The notes beneath the pieces are model-generated. The model saw only the letters and a program-made list of their open reading frames with translations, made no database searches and was not told the origin of the DNA. Of a DNA stretch of 64,000 bases, positions 53,856 through 62,023 are shown in pieces. The DNA lies in contig NZ_CP109078.1 in NCBI RefSeq assembly GCF_035917455.1, forward strand, positions 3,472,001 to 3,536,000, given 5' to 3'. Made by a program: the position numbers and the translations under genes. Source of the stretch: Micromonospora sp. NBC_01796 (GTDB taxonomy: Bacteria; Actinomycetota; Actinomycetes; Mycobacteriales; Micromonosporaceae). Positions within the stretch are counted from its first letter, which is position 1; each line of letters opens with the position of its first letter.

Positions 53856-54734
53856 GTGAGTACAGACGCGGCGGTGTACCCGCCGCCGGCCAGCCCACCG
53901 GAGCCGGGGCCGGCGTCCCCCCGATCGCGGCGACGTTGGCTGCTCGTCGGGGTGGCCGCCTGGGCGGTTCTGCTGCTCCTGGTCGCCTATGTCTCGATCC
54001 GCCGCGACGCCCCCACCGTCCGGGAGCAGCGCGACGTCGTCGCCGCCCTGCCGGTGCTCCGCCGGGCCATGGGCCTGCTCCTGGCCGGCGCGGGATCCGA
54101 CCCGGTGGTCGAGATCAGCGGTCCGGCCATGGAACGGGGCTGCCGGATCACCCCGGTACGCGACGGCGGGGAACTGGTCGGCACCATCACCCTGCGGACC
54201 GCCGAAGCCGAAGCCCCGGCCCTGCTGGACCGGGTGGCCGAGCACCTCCCCGACGACTACCGGGCCCGGGTACGGCACAACCCGACACTCGGCACCCACA
54301 CCCTGCGCGCCGACGCGGGCGAGTTCGTCGCCATCTACGGCGACGTCACCGACCCCGGCGTTGTCGAACTCACCGCGGAAAGCGGCTGCCGACCCGTCCC
54401 CGCGAACTTCGACTTCGTCGAAAACATGATGGGTCTGCCCATCGACGCCGAACCCGGCCGGGTGCTGGCCGCCCTCGGTCTGGCCGCCCCCACCCCCGCA
54501 CAACGCGTCGGCAGCATCCCCTGCCCCACCGGCGGCCTCGTCCACACCGCCACCGCCTCAGCCCCCGGCACCCCAACCCCCGCCGCCCTACGAGCCCTGC
54601 CACCCCAGGGCGCAACGATCATCACCGCCGACCCCAACCTCCACGCCTACCGCACCCCCACCCTGAGCGTGGTAATCACCCTCACCCCCACCCAAACCCA
54701 AACCAAGGTCCAAACCACCACCCCCTGCCCCTGA
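53856..54734 (+). CDS. Hypothetical membrane-anchored protein
   Basis: Protein of 292 aa. A Pro-rich N-terminus precedes one anchor (about 24-46) after RSRRRW, then an extracytoplasmic domain with a few Cys and a Pro/Thr-rich C-terminus. Family not recognised. The GTG at 53856 is chosen because CACGAT (53843-53848) lies 7 bases upstream; an ATG at 53847 overlaps that element. It follows regulator 2 by 50 bases and may or may not belong to the protease module. Confidence 0.7.
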   Translation: MSTDAAVYPPPASPPEPGPASPRSRRRWLLVGVAAWAVLLLLVAYVSIRRDAPTVREQRDVVAALPVLRRAMGLLLAGAGSDPVVEISGPAMERGCRITPVRDGGELVGTITLRTAEAEAPALLDRVAEHLPDDYRARVRHNPTLGTHTLRADAGEFVAIYGDVTDPGVVELTAESGCRPVPANFDFVENMMGLPIDAEPGRVLAALGLAAPTPAQRVGSIPCPTGGLVHTATASAPGTPTPAALRALPPQGATIITADPNLHAYRTPTLSVVITLTPTQTQTKVQTTTPCP

Positions 54735-54746
54735 CCCCCTTCCGGC

Positions 54747-54807
54747 GTTGATCATGAAGTTAGCGCAGGTTTTCGTCGCCTACGGCGTCGCTAACTTCAT
54801 GATCAAC
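54747..54807. repeat. Perfect 19-bp inverted repeat, REP-like
   Basis: GTTGATCATGAAGTTAGCG (54747-54765) and its exact complement at 54789-54807 enclose a 23-base loop. As I recall, GTTGATCATGAAGTTA-type repeats are dispersed in Micromonosporaceae genomes. It follows the hypothetical gene and may also act as its terminator. Confidence 0.8.
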
Positions 54808-54875
54808 CGGGTTCGATGGGTGGGTGGGGGTGGTTTGATCATTGGGGGAGCACTGCTTGCGGAGGGGTGTCGGGG

Positions 54876-55673
54876 ATGACCGATTACGGGGATCTGTTGC
54901 CGGTGGCGCACGCGGCCGTCGACCTGGCCCGGGACATGATGCGTACGCTCCGGCCGGGGGTGCTGACCGGCAAGGGTGACCGGGACATGGCCTCCGAGGT
55001 CGACTACGCCATCGAGCGGAAACTCCGCACCTTCCTGGCCGAACGTACGCCGCAGGTCGGCTTCCTCGGCGAGGAGGAGGGGACCAGCGGGGCGGGTGAC
55101 GACCTGACCTGGTCACTCGATCCGGTCGACGGCACGGTCAACTTCGTACACGGGTCACCGCTGTGCGCGGTCTCGCTCGGTCTCATCGAGCGGCGGCGGT
55201 CCGTACTCGGGGTGATCGACCTGCCGTTTCTCGGCAACCGTTACTTCGCCGCGCTGGGGCACGGCGCCTTCGTCGACGGGGAGCGGATCCATGCCAGCCG
55301 GACCGGCGACCTGACCGAGGCGCTGGTGGCGGTCGGGGACTTCGCCGTCGGCGAGGGTGCGGCCGGGCTGAACGAACACCGGCTGGCGATCACCGCCGCC
55401 TTCGCCGAACAGGCCCAACGCGTACGGATGTTCGGCTCCGCGGCCATCGACCTGGCCTGGCTCGCGCACGGGCGGCTCGACGCGTTTGTCATGTTGAGCA
55501 ACAAGCCGTGGGACACCAGTGCCGGCGTGATCATCGCCCGGGAGGCCGGCGCCCGGCTGGCCGACCTGGACGGCACCCCGCACACCGCCGACTCCGGCGC
55601 GACCATCGGCGCCAACGAGGCACTGCTGCCGTCGGTGCTGGCACTCGTCCGACAGGCCGCGCCGGTCCGCTGA
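54876..55673 (+). CDS. Inositol monophosphatase-family phosphatase
   Basis: Protein of 265 aa. The metal and phosphate motifs are GEEEG, DPVDGTVNFVHG and KPWDTSAGVIIAREAGA, all intact. The family includes inositol monophosphatase, histidinol phosphatase HisN and CysQ; which one cannot be settled here. Cytosolic, Mg2+-dependent. The ATG at 54876 follows GGAGGGG by 9 bases; a GTG at 54867 is an alternative. Confidence 0.9.
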   Translation: MTDYGDLLPVAHAAVDLARDMMRTLRPGVLTGKGDRDMASEVDYAIERKLRTFLAERTPQVGFLGEEEGTSGAGDDLTWSLDPVDGTVNFVHGSPLCAVSLGLIERRRSVLGVIDLPFLGNRYFAALGHGAFVDGERIHASRTGDLTEALVAVGDFAVGEGAAGLNEHRLAITAAFAEQAQRVRMFGSAAIDLAWLAHGRLDAFVMLSNKPWDTSAGVIIAREAGARLADLDGTPHTADSGATIGANEALLPSVLALVRQAAPVR

Positions 55674-55699
55674 CCCGTTCGGGGCGGCACAATGAAGCC

Positions 55700-56263
55700 A
55701 TGTACATCCGTACGGCCCGGATCGACGAACTGCCTCTCCTGCAGGAGATAGAGCGCGCCGCCGGGAAGTGTTTCCGGGACATCGACATGGTGGAGATCGC
55801 CGAGGACGACCCGCCGAGCCTGGCCGAGCTCACGGCGTACCAGGAGGACGGCCGGGCCTGGGTCGCGGTCGATCCGAGCGACCACCCGATCGCGTACGTG
55901 ATCACCGACGAGGTGGACGGGAACCTGCACGTCGAGCAGATCTCGGTGCACCCGGACAGTGCCCGGCGAGGGGTGGGACGACGGCTGCTGGAACACCTCG
56001 CCGCCGAGGCGACCTCCAACAAGGTGGGTGCGCTGACCCTCACCACCTTCGTCGAGGTGCCGTGGAACGCGCCGTACTACGCCCGGTGCGGATTCCGGCC
56101 CCTCGACCCCGGCGAGCTGACCCCCGGACTGCGGGCGATCCGGGACCGGGAGGCCGCGCACGGGCTGGACCGCTGGCCGCGTACGGCGATGCGGTGGGAC
56201 CTGTCCGGGCGGGACGACCAGCCCACCGACCTGTCGGGGCGGGACGACCGGCCGGGTCAGTAG
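55700..56263 (+). CDS. GNAT-family N-acetyltransferase
   Basis: Protein of 187 aa. VEQISVHPDSARRGVGRRLLEH is the CoA-binding region (about 82-103) and VPWNAPYYARCGF the C-terminal motif. Substrate unknown. The tail carries a 10-residue duplication (DLSGRDDxPx twice), encoded by a 30-base tandem repeat at 56198-56257. The ATG lies 6 bases after CACAAT. The end overlaps the converging DsrE gene by 7 bases. Confidence 0.85.
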   Translation: MYIRTARIDELPLLQEIERAAGKCFRDIDMVEIAEDDPPSLAELTAYQEDGRAWVAVDPSDHPIAYVITDEVDGNLHVEQISVHPDSARRGVGRRLLEHLAAEATSNKVGALTLTTFVEVPWNAPYYARCGFRPLDPGELTPGLRAIRDREAAHGLDRWPRTAMRWDLSGRDDQPTDLSGRDDRPGQ

Positions 56264-56619
56264 ACCAGCGCCTGGGCGCCGTCGGCCATCGCCTCCTCGA
56301 CGAAGGCCGCCGCCCCGGCGATCCGTACGCCCGGCAGGACGTCCGCCTCGCCGATCTCCCGCCGGGCCGCGCACTGGGAGCAGACGGTGACCCGACCGCT
56401 GGTCAGGATCACGTGCAGCAGTTCGGCCAGCGGGGCCGAGTGGGGCAGCTCGAACTCGGCCGCCCGGCCGGGCAGCGCGAACCAGCTCGACTCCCCGGTG
56501 AGCCACAGCGACACGTCCACTCCCGAGGCGACGGCCGTGGCGGCGACGGTGAACGCCTGGGCGCACCGCTCCGGCGAGTCGGAGCCAGCCGTGGCCTTGA
56601 CGACGAGAGTGCGTGCCAT
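56257..56619 (-). CDS. DsrE-family protein
   Basis: Protein of 120 aa with the DsrE fold pattern: MARTLVVKATAGSDSPERCAQAF at the start, VDVSLWLTGESSWFALPG, and VTVCSQCAARREIGE holding the paired Cys. DsrE proteins often handle sulfur or redox chemistry. The ATG at 56619 is picked because TATGCT lies 7 bases upstream; it is 26 bases from the divergent small ORF. Confidence 0.87.
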   Translation of the reverse strand: MARTLVVKATAGSDSPERCAQAFTVAATAVASGVDVSLWLTGESSWFALPGRAAEFELPHSAPLAELLHVILTSGRVTVCSQCAARREIGEADVLPGVRIAGAAAFVEEAMADGAQALVY

Positions 56620-56645
56620 ACCGACCAGCATAGGATGACCTTGTC

Positions 56646-56750
56646 ATGGTTACCGAGATTGGGTTCGTCAGCCTGCTGGTGGCGGGCTTAGGCCTGCTGG
56701 CCGGTGGCCTGGTCTATCTTGCGGTACGAATCTCGAGAGGACGCTGGTGA
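56646..56750 (+). CDS. 34-aa single-span membrane peptide
   Basis: Protein of 34 aa: one hydrophobic span (FVSLLVAGLGLLAGGLVYLA) and a basic RISRGRW end, suggesting a cytoplasmic C-terminus. It contains a TTA leucine codon, rare in high-GC actinobacteria. Its TGA overlaps the GTG of the nitrobindin gene as GTGA, so it is probably translated and couples to that gene. TAGGAT (56631-56636) is a possible -10. Too short for standard gene callers. Confidence 0.7.
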   Translation: MVTEIGFVSLLVAGLGLLAGGLVYLAVRISRGRW

Positions 56751-57355
56751 GCGCGGAGAGCACCTCCCCGGACAATCCGATGGCACCGCCGCCGTGGCTG
56801 AACGCGCCACCGGTCGACCCGTACCCCTTCGAGGAGACGTTCGACCTGCGGGTGGGTCCGGACCTGCACCCGGCGCTGCTGGGGCTGCTGCCGTACGTCG
56901 GACTGTGGCGGGGGCGCGGGCGCGGCGGCTACCCGACGATCGAGGACTTCGACTACGCCCAGGAAATCAAGATCAGCCACGACGGGCGGCCGTTCCTGCA
57001 CTACGAGTCGCGCGCCTGGCTGCTGGACGGGGACAGCCAGCCGATCCGTCCGGCCGGGCGCGAGGTCGGCTGGTGGCGGCCGGTGATGGTCGACGGGCGG
57101 GCGACCGACGAGGTCGAGGCGCTGATGAGCACCCCGACCGGGATCATGGAACTGCACGTCGGCAAGCTCGACGGGCTCAAGCTCGAACTGGTCACCGACG
57201 CGGTGGTGCGTACGGCCACGGCCAAGGAGGTCACCGCCGGTCACCGCCTCTTCGGCATCGTCGAGGGTGCCCTGCTCTACGCCCAGGAACTCGCCGCCGT
57301 CGGCCAGTCCCTCTCCCCCCACCTCTCCGCCCGCCTCACCCGCGTCGGCGGCTAA
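56747..57355 (+). CDS. Nitrobindin-like heme-binding FABP-family protein
   Basis: Protein of 202 aa. The signature GLWRGRGRGGYPTIEDFDY (about 51-69) is the GxWxGxGxG nitrobindin pattern; the ten-stranded barrel ends with LSPHLSARL, whose His is the likely heme ligand. Such proteins bind ferric heme and react with NO or peroxynitrite. It is preceded by a Pro-rich N-terminus and coupled to the 34-aa membrane peptide upstream. Confidence 0.9.
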   Translation: MSAESTSPDNPMAPPPWLNAPPVDPYPFEETFDLRVGPDLHPALLGLLPYVGLWRGRGRGGYPTIEDFDYAQEIKISHDGRPFLHYESRAWLLDGDSQPIRPAGREVGWWRPVMVDGRATDEVEALMSTPTGIMELHVGKLDGLKLELVTDAVVRTATAKEVTAGHRLFGIVEGALLYAQELAAVGQSLSPHLSARLTRVGG

Positions 57356-57391
57356 CCCCCCGCCACCGCACCCCCGCCACCGCGAGGAAGA

Positions 57392-57455
57392 GCGCTGATA
57401 CAGAGAAAGAGTGGCTATTCCGAGCCGGATAGCCACTCTTTCTCTGTATTAGCGC
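57392..57455. terminator. Very long bidirectional terminator hairpin
   Basis: Arms of 27 bp (57392-57418 and 57429-57455), matching except one G/T position, enclose a 10-base loop. The core reads CAGAGAAAGAGTGGCTAT. It lies between the converging nitrobindin and class IV aminotransferase genes and resembles the hairpin at 29294-29337. Confidence 0.9.
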
Positions 57456-57476
57456 GGGAGGGGGAGGGGGTGGGGG

Positions 57477-58334
57477 TTAGGCGGTGGGGAAGCCCAGGAG
57501 GTCGCGGAGCGCGGGGGTGTGGGAGGACGGGGGGAGGGGCATTCCGTCGAGGGTGCGGATCTCGGCCAGGCCGCGTACGGACGAGGTGAACCACGCACCG
57601 AGGCAGACACCCTCGCGCAGCTCGGCCGGGGTGATCATGCGTTCCTCGGCGGACAGGCCGAGCGAGCCGGCGTGGGCCAGCAGCCAGGCGGCGGTCACCC
57701 CGGGCAGGATGCCGGTGCTGGCGGCCGGGACCGTGCAGAGGGTGTCACCGGCCAGCCAGACCAGGTTGGCGCTCGGCCCCTCCAGGGCGTAACCGTCGGT
57801 CGAGGTCCAGAGCACGTCGTCGACCCCGTTCGCCGCCGCCCAGCGGTGCGCCGCCTGGCTCGTCCCGTACGACGTCGACTTGACCCCGGCGAGCAGCCAG
57901 GGCAGCCCGGCGCGGGCCCCGGCCGCCACCCCCAGCGGCAGGGTGGCGACATTGACCCCGGCGGTCCGGGCCAGCCGCAGCGCGGGCGCGACCGGCGACA
58001 GGGTGGCGAACACGGTCGCCGGCCCGCCGCTCACCGGTCCCCGGGTGCAGACCAGCCGGAGCGCGCCCTCGGTCCTTGCCGGCCAGGCCGCGCAGGCGGC
58101 GTCCAGCAGCTCGGCCAGCTCGGTGGCGTCCGGCAGCAGCAGGTCGACCGAGGTGGCGGCGCGGGCCAGCCGGGTCAGGTGCTCGTTGCGCAGCCACGGG
58201 CGACCGTCGCGTACGTGCATCGTCTCGAACAGGCCGTCGCCGTGCAGCACCCCCCGGTCGTCGGCGCGCACGATCGGCTCGTCGGCCGGCAGCACGCCCC
58301 GGCCCAGCACGGCGACTATCTGCTGCCCGGACAC
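57477..58334 (-). CDS. pabC: Class IV aminotransferase, aminodeoxychorismate lyase-like
   Basis: Protein of 285 aa of fold type IV. DRGVLHGDGLFETMHVRDGRP leads the N-terminal domain; the PLP lysine is in LAGVKSTSYG; ALEGPSANLVW and STGILPGVTAAWLL bind PLP phosphate. PabC makes p-aminobenzoate for folate; D-amino acid or branched-chain aminotransferases are the alternatives. No pabA/pabB is near. The GTG at 58334 is chosen because TACGCT lies 8 bases upstream; the frame runs open to 58427. Confidence 0.8.
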   Translation of the reverse strand: MSGQQIVAVLGRGVLPADEPIVRADDRGVLHGDGLFETMHVRDGRPWLRNEHLTRLARAATSVDLLLPDATELAELLDAACAAWPARTEGALRLVCTRGPVSGGPATVFATLSPVAPALRLARTAGVNVATLPLGVAAGARAGLPWLLAGVKSTSYGTSQAAHRWAAANGVDDVLWTSTDGYALEGPSANLVWLAGDTLCTVPAASTGILPGVTAAWLLAHAGSLGLSAEERMITPAELREGVCLGAWFTSSVRGLAEIRTLDGMPLPPSSHTPALRDLLGFPTA

Positions 58335-58452
58335 GACTCCAGAGCGTAGCGGTGGCCGGGGAGCCGGACCGGGCAACCGGGCAGGGCCCGCCGAATCGGG
58401 TACGTCGATGCCGGAATCGGTGGACACCGGCCGGGGGAACTACACTCGTACG

Positions 58453-58878
58453 GTGTCGGAATCATCGCTGGCCGAGATGTTGCGCTCCCGTGGGCTGCGC
58501 CTGACGGCGCAGCGGCAACTGATTCTCGAAGCCGTCCTCGAACTGGGCCACGCCACCCCGGAGCAGGTGCACACGGCGGTACGGGGTATCGCCGCCGGAG
58601 TGAACATCACCACTATTTACCGAACGCTGGAATTGTTGGAGCGGCTCGGCCTGGTTACCCATACGCACCTGTCGCACGGTTCTCCGACGTACCACGCGGC
58701 CGGTGAGGACCAGCACGTCCATCTGGTGTGCCGGTCCTGCGGGGAGGTCGAGGAGATGGAGCCGGAACTGCTCCGGCCGCTCGCCGACCAGTTGGCCGGT
58801 GAACGAGGGTTCCAGGTCGACGTAGGGCACGTGGCACTTTTCGGCGTCTGCCGGAAGTGCGGGGAGCAGCAGGACTAG
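58453..58878 (+). CDS. nur: Fur-family metalloregulator, Nur-like (nickel)
   Basis: Protein of 141 aa. The DNA-binding domain has RLTAQRQLILEAV and NITTIYRTLELLERLGLV. Cys93/96 (CRSC) and Cys133/136 (CRKC) look structural. His70, His72 and His126 match the M-site of Streptomyces Nur, and His33, His88 and His90 match three of its four nickel ligands, with Asp86 in place of the fourth (from memory of the Nur structure). As in Streptomyces, ygfZ follows. Fur or Zur are alternatives. The GTG lies 6 bases after TACACT (58441-58446). Confidence 0.75.
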   Translation: MSESSLAEMLRSRGLRLTAQRQLILEAVLELGHATPEQVHTAVRGIAAGVNITTIYRTLELLERLGLVTHTHLSHGSPTYHAAGEDQHVHLVCRSCGEVEEMEPELLRPLADQLAGERGFQVDVGHVALFGVCRKCGEQQD

Positions 58879-58897
58879 TCGACGGCGGGGTGCACCA

Positions 58898-60010
58898 ATG
58901 ATCGACATCGCGGGCGCGGTGGCCATCGAGGTACTGGACGAACAGACGCCGGACCAACCGGGGCCGGAACACGTCGCGGCCGGCGTACGCGGAGTCGCCG
59001 CCCACTACGGCGACCCGATGCGCGAGCAGCGTCACCTCGCCACCGACGTGGGCCTGGTCGACCGGTCCCACCGGGGCGTGATCGCGGTCCCCGGCGTGGA
59101 ACGGGCGAGCTGGCTGCACACCCTGACCACCCAACACCTGGCCGACCTGAGCGCCGGGCAGGGCAGCGAGCTGCTGGTGCTGTCCCCGCACGGGCACATC
59201 GAGCAGCACGCCATGGTCGCCGAGGACGGCGAGACCACCTGGCTGGACACCGAGCCCCGGGACACCGCCGGCCTGCTGACCTACCTGGAGAAGATGCGCT
59301 TCTTCACCCGGGTCGACCCGCGCGACGCGACCCCCGAGTGGGCGGTGCTGTCGCTGGTCGGCCCGCGCGCCACCGAGGCCGTCGGCATCCTCGGCGTCAC
59401 CGGGCTGGAGGCGCCGGACGCGCTGCCGGTGCCGGGTCCGAAGTTCGCCGGCGGGGCCGTGCCACCCCGACCGACCACGAGGTACGACGTACGCCCGTTG
59501 CCGGGTGGCGGTTGGGCCCGCCGGGTGGAACTCGGGGTCGACCTGCTGGTGCCCCGGGGCGAGGTGGACCGGGTGGTCGCCGACCTGACCGGGGCCGGGG
59601 TGCCGCTCGCCGGGCTGTGGGCGTACGAGGCGATCCGGGTGGCCGCCCGGCTGCCCCGGGTGGGCTTCGAGACCGACCACCGGACCATCCCGGCCGAGGT
59701 GGACCTGATCGGTCCCGCCGTACACCTGGACAAGGGCTGTTACCGGGGTCAGGAGACGGTGGCCCGGGTGCACAACATGGGTCGGCCGCCGCGCCGGCTG
59801 GTGCTGCTGCACCTGGACGGGATCAGCTCCGACCAGCTCCCCGCGGTAGGCACGCCGGTGGCGAACGGTGACCGTACGGTGGGCTTCGTCGGCACCGCCG
59901 TACGCCACTTCGAGCTGGGGCCGGTGGCGCTCGCCGTACTGAAGCGGAATGTGCCCGAGGACGCCCAACTGCTGGTCGACGGGACGGCGGCGGCGATCGA
60001 CCCGTCCTGA
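58898..60010 (+). CDS. ygfZ: Folate-binding protein YgfZ (iron-sulfur maintenance)
   Basis: Protein of 370 aa of the GcvT-like YgfZ family, with the diagnostic KGCYRGQETVARVHNMGRP near residue 278 and LWAYEAIRVAARLPR before it. YgfZ uses folate and its conserved Cys to help mature or repair Fe-S clusters in the cytosol. It starts 19 bases after the Fur-family gene and is probably co-transcribed. Confidence 0.93.
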   Translation: MIDIAGAVAIEVLDEQTPDQPGPEHVAAGVRGVAAHYGDPMREQRHLATDVGLVDRSHRGVIAVPGVERASWLHTLTTQHLADLSAGQGSELLVLSPHGHIEQHAMVAEDGETTWLDTEPRDTAGLLTYLEKMRFFTRVDPRDATPEWAVLSLVGPRATEAVGILGVTGLEAPDALPVPGPKFAGGAVPPRPTTRYDVRPLPGGGWARRVELGVDLLVPRGEVDRVVADLTGAGVPLAGLWAYEAIRVAARLPRVGFETDHRTIPAEVDLIGPAVHLDKGCYRGQETVARVHNMGRPPRRLVLLHLDGISSDQLPAVGTPVANGDRTVGFVGTAVRHFELGPVALAVLKRNVPEDAQLLVDGTAAAIDPS

Positions 60011-60096
60011 GCGTCGGCGTCCCCGTCGCGGGTTGGCGGCGGGGGCGTACCGCTGGTGTGGTGGGTGCCGGACGGGCCCTGGTTAGGATCGCCGGC

Positions 60097-60936
60097 ATGA
60101 CAACAGGGACGTTGATCACGGTGGCCCCGACCGGGGCGGAGTCGACCAAGGCCGAGGTGCCGGCACTGCCGGTGACCCTGGACGAGCTGGTGTTGACCGC
60201 GAAGGAGTGCGAGGCGCTCGGCGCGGCCGTGATCCACGTACACATCCGGGACAACCAGGCCCGGCCGACGCTCGACCCGGCCCGACTGCGGGACACCGTC
60301 GCCGCGCTGCGGGAGAACACGGACCTGATCGTGCAGCTTTCCACCGGCGGTGCGGTGACGGACCCGGAGGTCGAGCGGCTGGCCGTGCTCGACGCCGGCC
60401 CGGAGATGGCGTCCTGCACCATGGGTACGGTCAACTTCGGCGACGACGTGTTCCTGAACCGGTGGGAGTTCATCGTCGAGCTGCACACCCGGATGCAGGA
60501 ACGCGGGATCGTCCCCGAGTACGAGATCTTCGACCTCGGCCAGCTCACCACCCTGCGCCGGCTGCTCGACAGGTACGGCCTGCCGGCCGGTGGGCACGTG
60601 CACGTCGACTTCGTGATGGGCGTACCGGGTGGCATGCCGGGCACCACCGAGGCACTGGTCGCCTGCCGGCAGGCGCTGCGGGACCTGCCCGAGGGCAGCA
60701 CGTTCTCCGCCACCGGTATCGGGCGCAGCACGATCTCCGTACTGCTCGCCTCGCTCTCGACCGGTGGTCACCTCCGGGTGGGCATGGAGGACACCGTCAC
60801 GTACGCGAAGGGTCGGCCGGTCGAGTCGAACATGCAGTTGGTGGCGCGTGCCGTCGGCTTCGCGCAGCTCGCCCAGCGGCCCCCGTTGACCAGTGCGCAC
60901 GCCCGTGAGCTGCTGGGACTTCCGTCCCGAAACTGA
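60097..60936 (+). CDS. BKACE family beta-keto acid cleavage enzyme (DUF849)
   Basis: Protein of 279 aa, a TIM barrel of the BKACE family. AAVIHVHIRD supplies the two zinc His, then LSTGGAVTD, EIFDLGQL, HVDFVMGVPGGMPG and SATGIGRST follow the family order. These enzymes condense a beta-keto acid with acetyl-CoA and split it; the known one acts on 3-keto-5-aminohexanoate from lysine fermentation, but substrates vary. The ATG lies 7 bases after TAGGAT (60084-60089). Confidence 0.9.
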   Translation: MTTGTLITVAPTGAESTKAEVPALPVTLDELVLTAKECEALGAAVIHVHIRDNQARPTLDPARLRDTVAALRENTDLIVQLSTGGAVTDPEVERLAVLDAGPEMASCTMGTVNFGDDVFLNRWEFIVELHTRMQERGIVPEYEIFDLGQLTTLRRLLDRYGLPAGGHVHVDFVMGVPGGMPGTTEALVACRQALRDLPEGSTFSATGIGRSTISVLLASLSTGGHLRVGMEDTVTYAKGRPVESNMQLVARAVGFAQLAQRPPLTSAHARELLGLPSRN

Positions 60937-60981
60937 GGGCTCCTTAAGGTGCCGGTCGGGGCACTCGCTACCGTCTGCGCC

Positions 60982-61944
60982 ATGGCACAGAGCTACACGG
61001 GCGGGGAGCCGCTCGCCGAGGTGGTCCGGTCCGGTTTTGTCGAGGGGTCGCACCGGGGTTCGGTGGTGGTTCTCGACGCGGGCGGCGAGGTCGTGTTCTC
61101 GGCCGGCGACGTACTGGCGCCGATCTTCCCGAGGTCGTCCAGCAAGCCGTTGCAGGCGATCGGGATGCTTCGCTCGGGTCTGCGGCTGGTCGACTCGGCC
61201 GACCTGGCCCTGGTCTGTGGCAGCCACTACGGCGAGGACTTCCACCTGGTCCGGGTCGGTGCCCTGCTGCGCAGCGCCGGACTGACCGAGGCGGCCCTGC
61301 GGTGCCCGCCGGACATGCCGATCGGCGAGTCGGCGCGGGCCGCCGTGTACCGGGCCGGTGGTGGCCCGGCCAGGATCCAGATGAACTGCTCCGGCAAGCA
61401 CGCCGGCATGCTGCTGACCTGCCTGGCGGCGGGGTGGCCGGTGGAGGAGTACTGGCGGCCGGAGCACCCGTTGCAGCAGCGGTTGCGGGCCGCGGTCGAG
61501 GAGTTCACCGGTGAGTCGGTCGCGGCGGTCGGGGTCGACGGTTGCGGTGCCCCGGTGCTCGCGGTCTCGTTGACCGGGATGGCCGGTGCGTTCCTGCGGT
61601 TGGTGTCGGGTGTGCCGGGCTCGGTGGAGCGGACCGTCGCGGACGCGATGCGTACGCACCCGGAGCTGGTCGCGGGCACCGGTGCCGAGGACACCCGACT
61701 GATGAACGGTGTTCCGGGCCTGCTCTCGAAGGTGGGTGCGGAGGGCGTCGTGGTGTGTGCGGTGCCCGGCGTCGGCGCGGTCGCGATCAAGATCGACGAC
61801 GGTGCCTCCCGCGCCCGGCAGCCGGTGCTGGTCGCCGCCCTGCGCCGGCTCGGCGTGACCGCCCCCGTCCTGGACGAGATGGCCGAACTTCCCCTGTTCG
61901 GCGGCGGCACCCCGGTCGGCGCGGTCCGCGCCCTCCAGCCGTGA
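60982..61944 (+). CDS. L-asparaginase II-family protein
   Basis: Protein of 320 aa of the asparaginase_II family seen in actinobacteria and rhizobia, distinct from E. coli AnsB. Hallmarks are FPRSSSKPLQAIGMLRSG, CGSHYGEDFHL, NCSGKHAGMLLTC and VDGCGAPVLAVSLTGMA. It would hydrolyse asparagine to aspartate and ammonia. The ATG lies 7 bases after TACCGT (60969-60974). No signal peptide, so it is cytosolic. Confidence 0.9.
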   Translation: MAQSYTGGEPLAEVVRSGFVEGSHRGSVVVLDAGGEVVFSAGDVLAPIFPRSSSKPLQAIGMLRSGLRLVDSADLALVCGSHYGEDFHLVRVGALLRSAGLTEAALRCPPDMPIGESARAAVYRAGGGPARIQMNCSGKHAGMLLTCLAAGWPVEEYWRPEHPLQQRLRAAVEEFTGESVAAVGVDGCGAPVLAVSLTGMAGAFLRLVSGVPGSVERTVADAMRTHPELVAGTGAEDTRLMNGVPGLLSKVGAEGVVVCAVPGVGAVAIKIDDGASRARQPVLVAALRRLGVTAPVLDEMAELPLFGGGTPVGAVRALQP

Positions 61945-62010
61945 GGAGCGGCCCCTTCCCGTTGTTTCCGGTCCGGGAACCGGTGTTCCCGTCCGGGAAG
62001 GGGTCGCTCC
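61945..62010. terminator. Hairpin between asparaginase and hydrolase genes
   Basis: GGAGCGGCCCCTTCCCG (61945-61961) pairs with CGGGAAGGGGTCGCTCC (61994-62010) with one wobble. It begins right after the asparaginase stop and ends 14 bases before the stop of the converging hydrolase gene. Confidence 0.85.
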
Positions 62011-62023
62011 GGACCGGGGCGGG

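Noticed and set aside
58335..58427. Longer N-terminus for the class IV aminotransferase
   Set aside because: The extra 31 residues are Pro/Gly-rich and lie over the promoter region of the divergent Fur-family gene; TACGCT lies 8 bases before the GTG at 58334.
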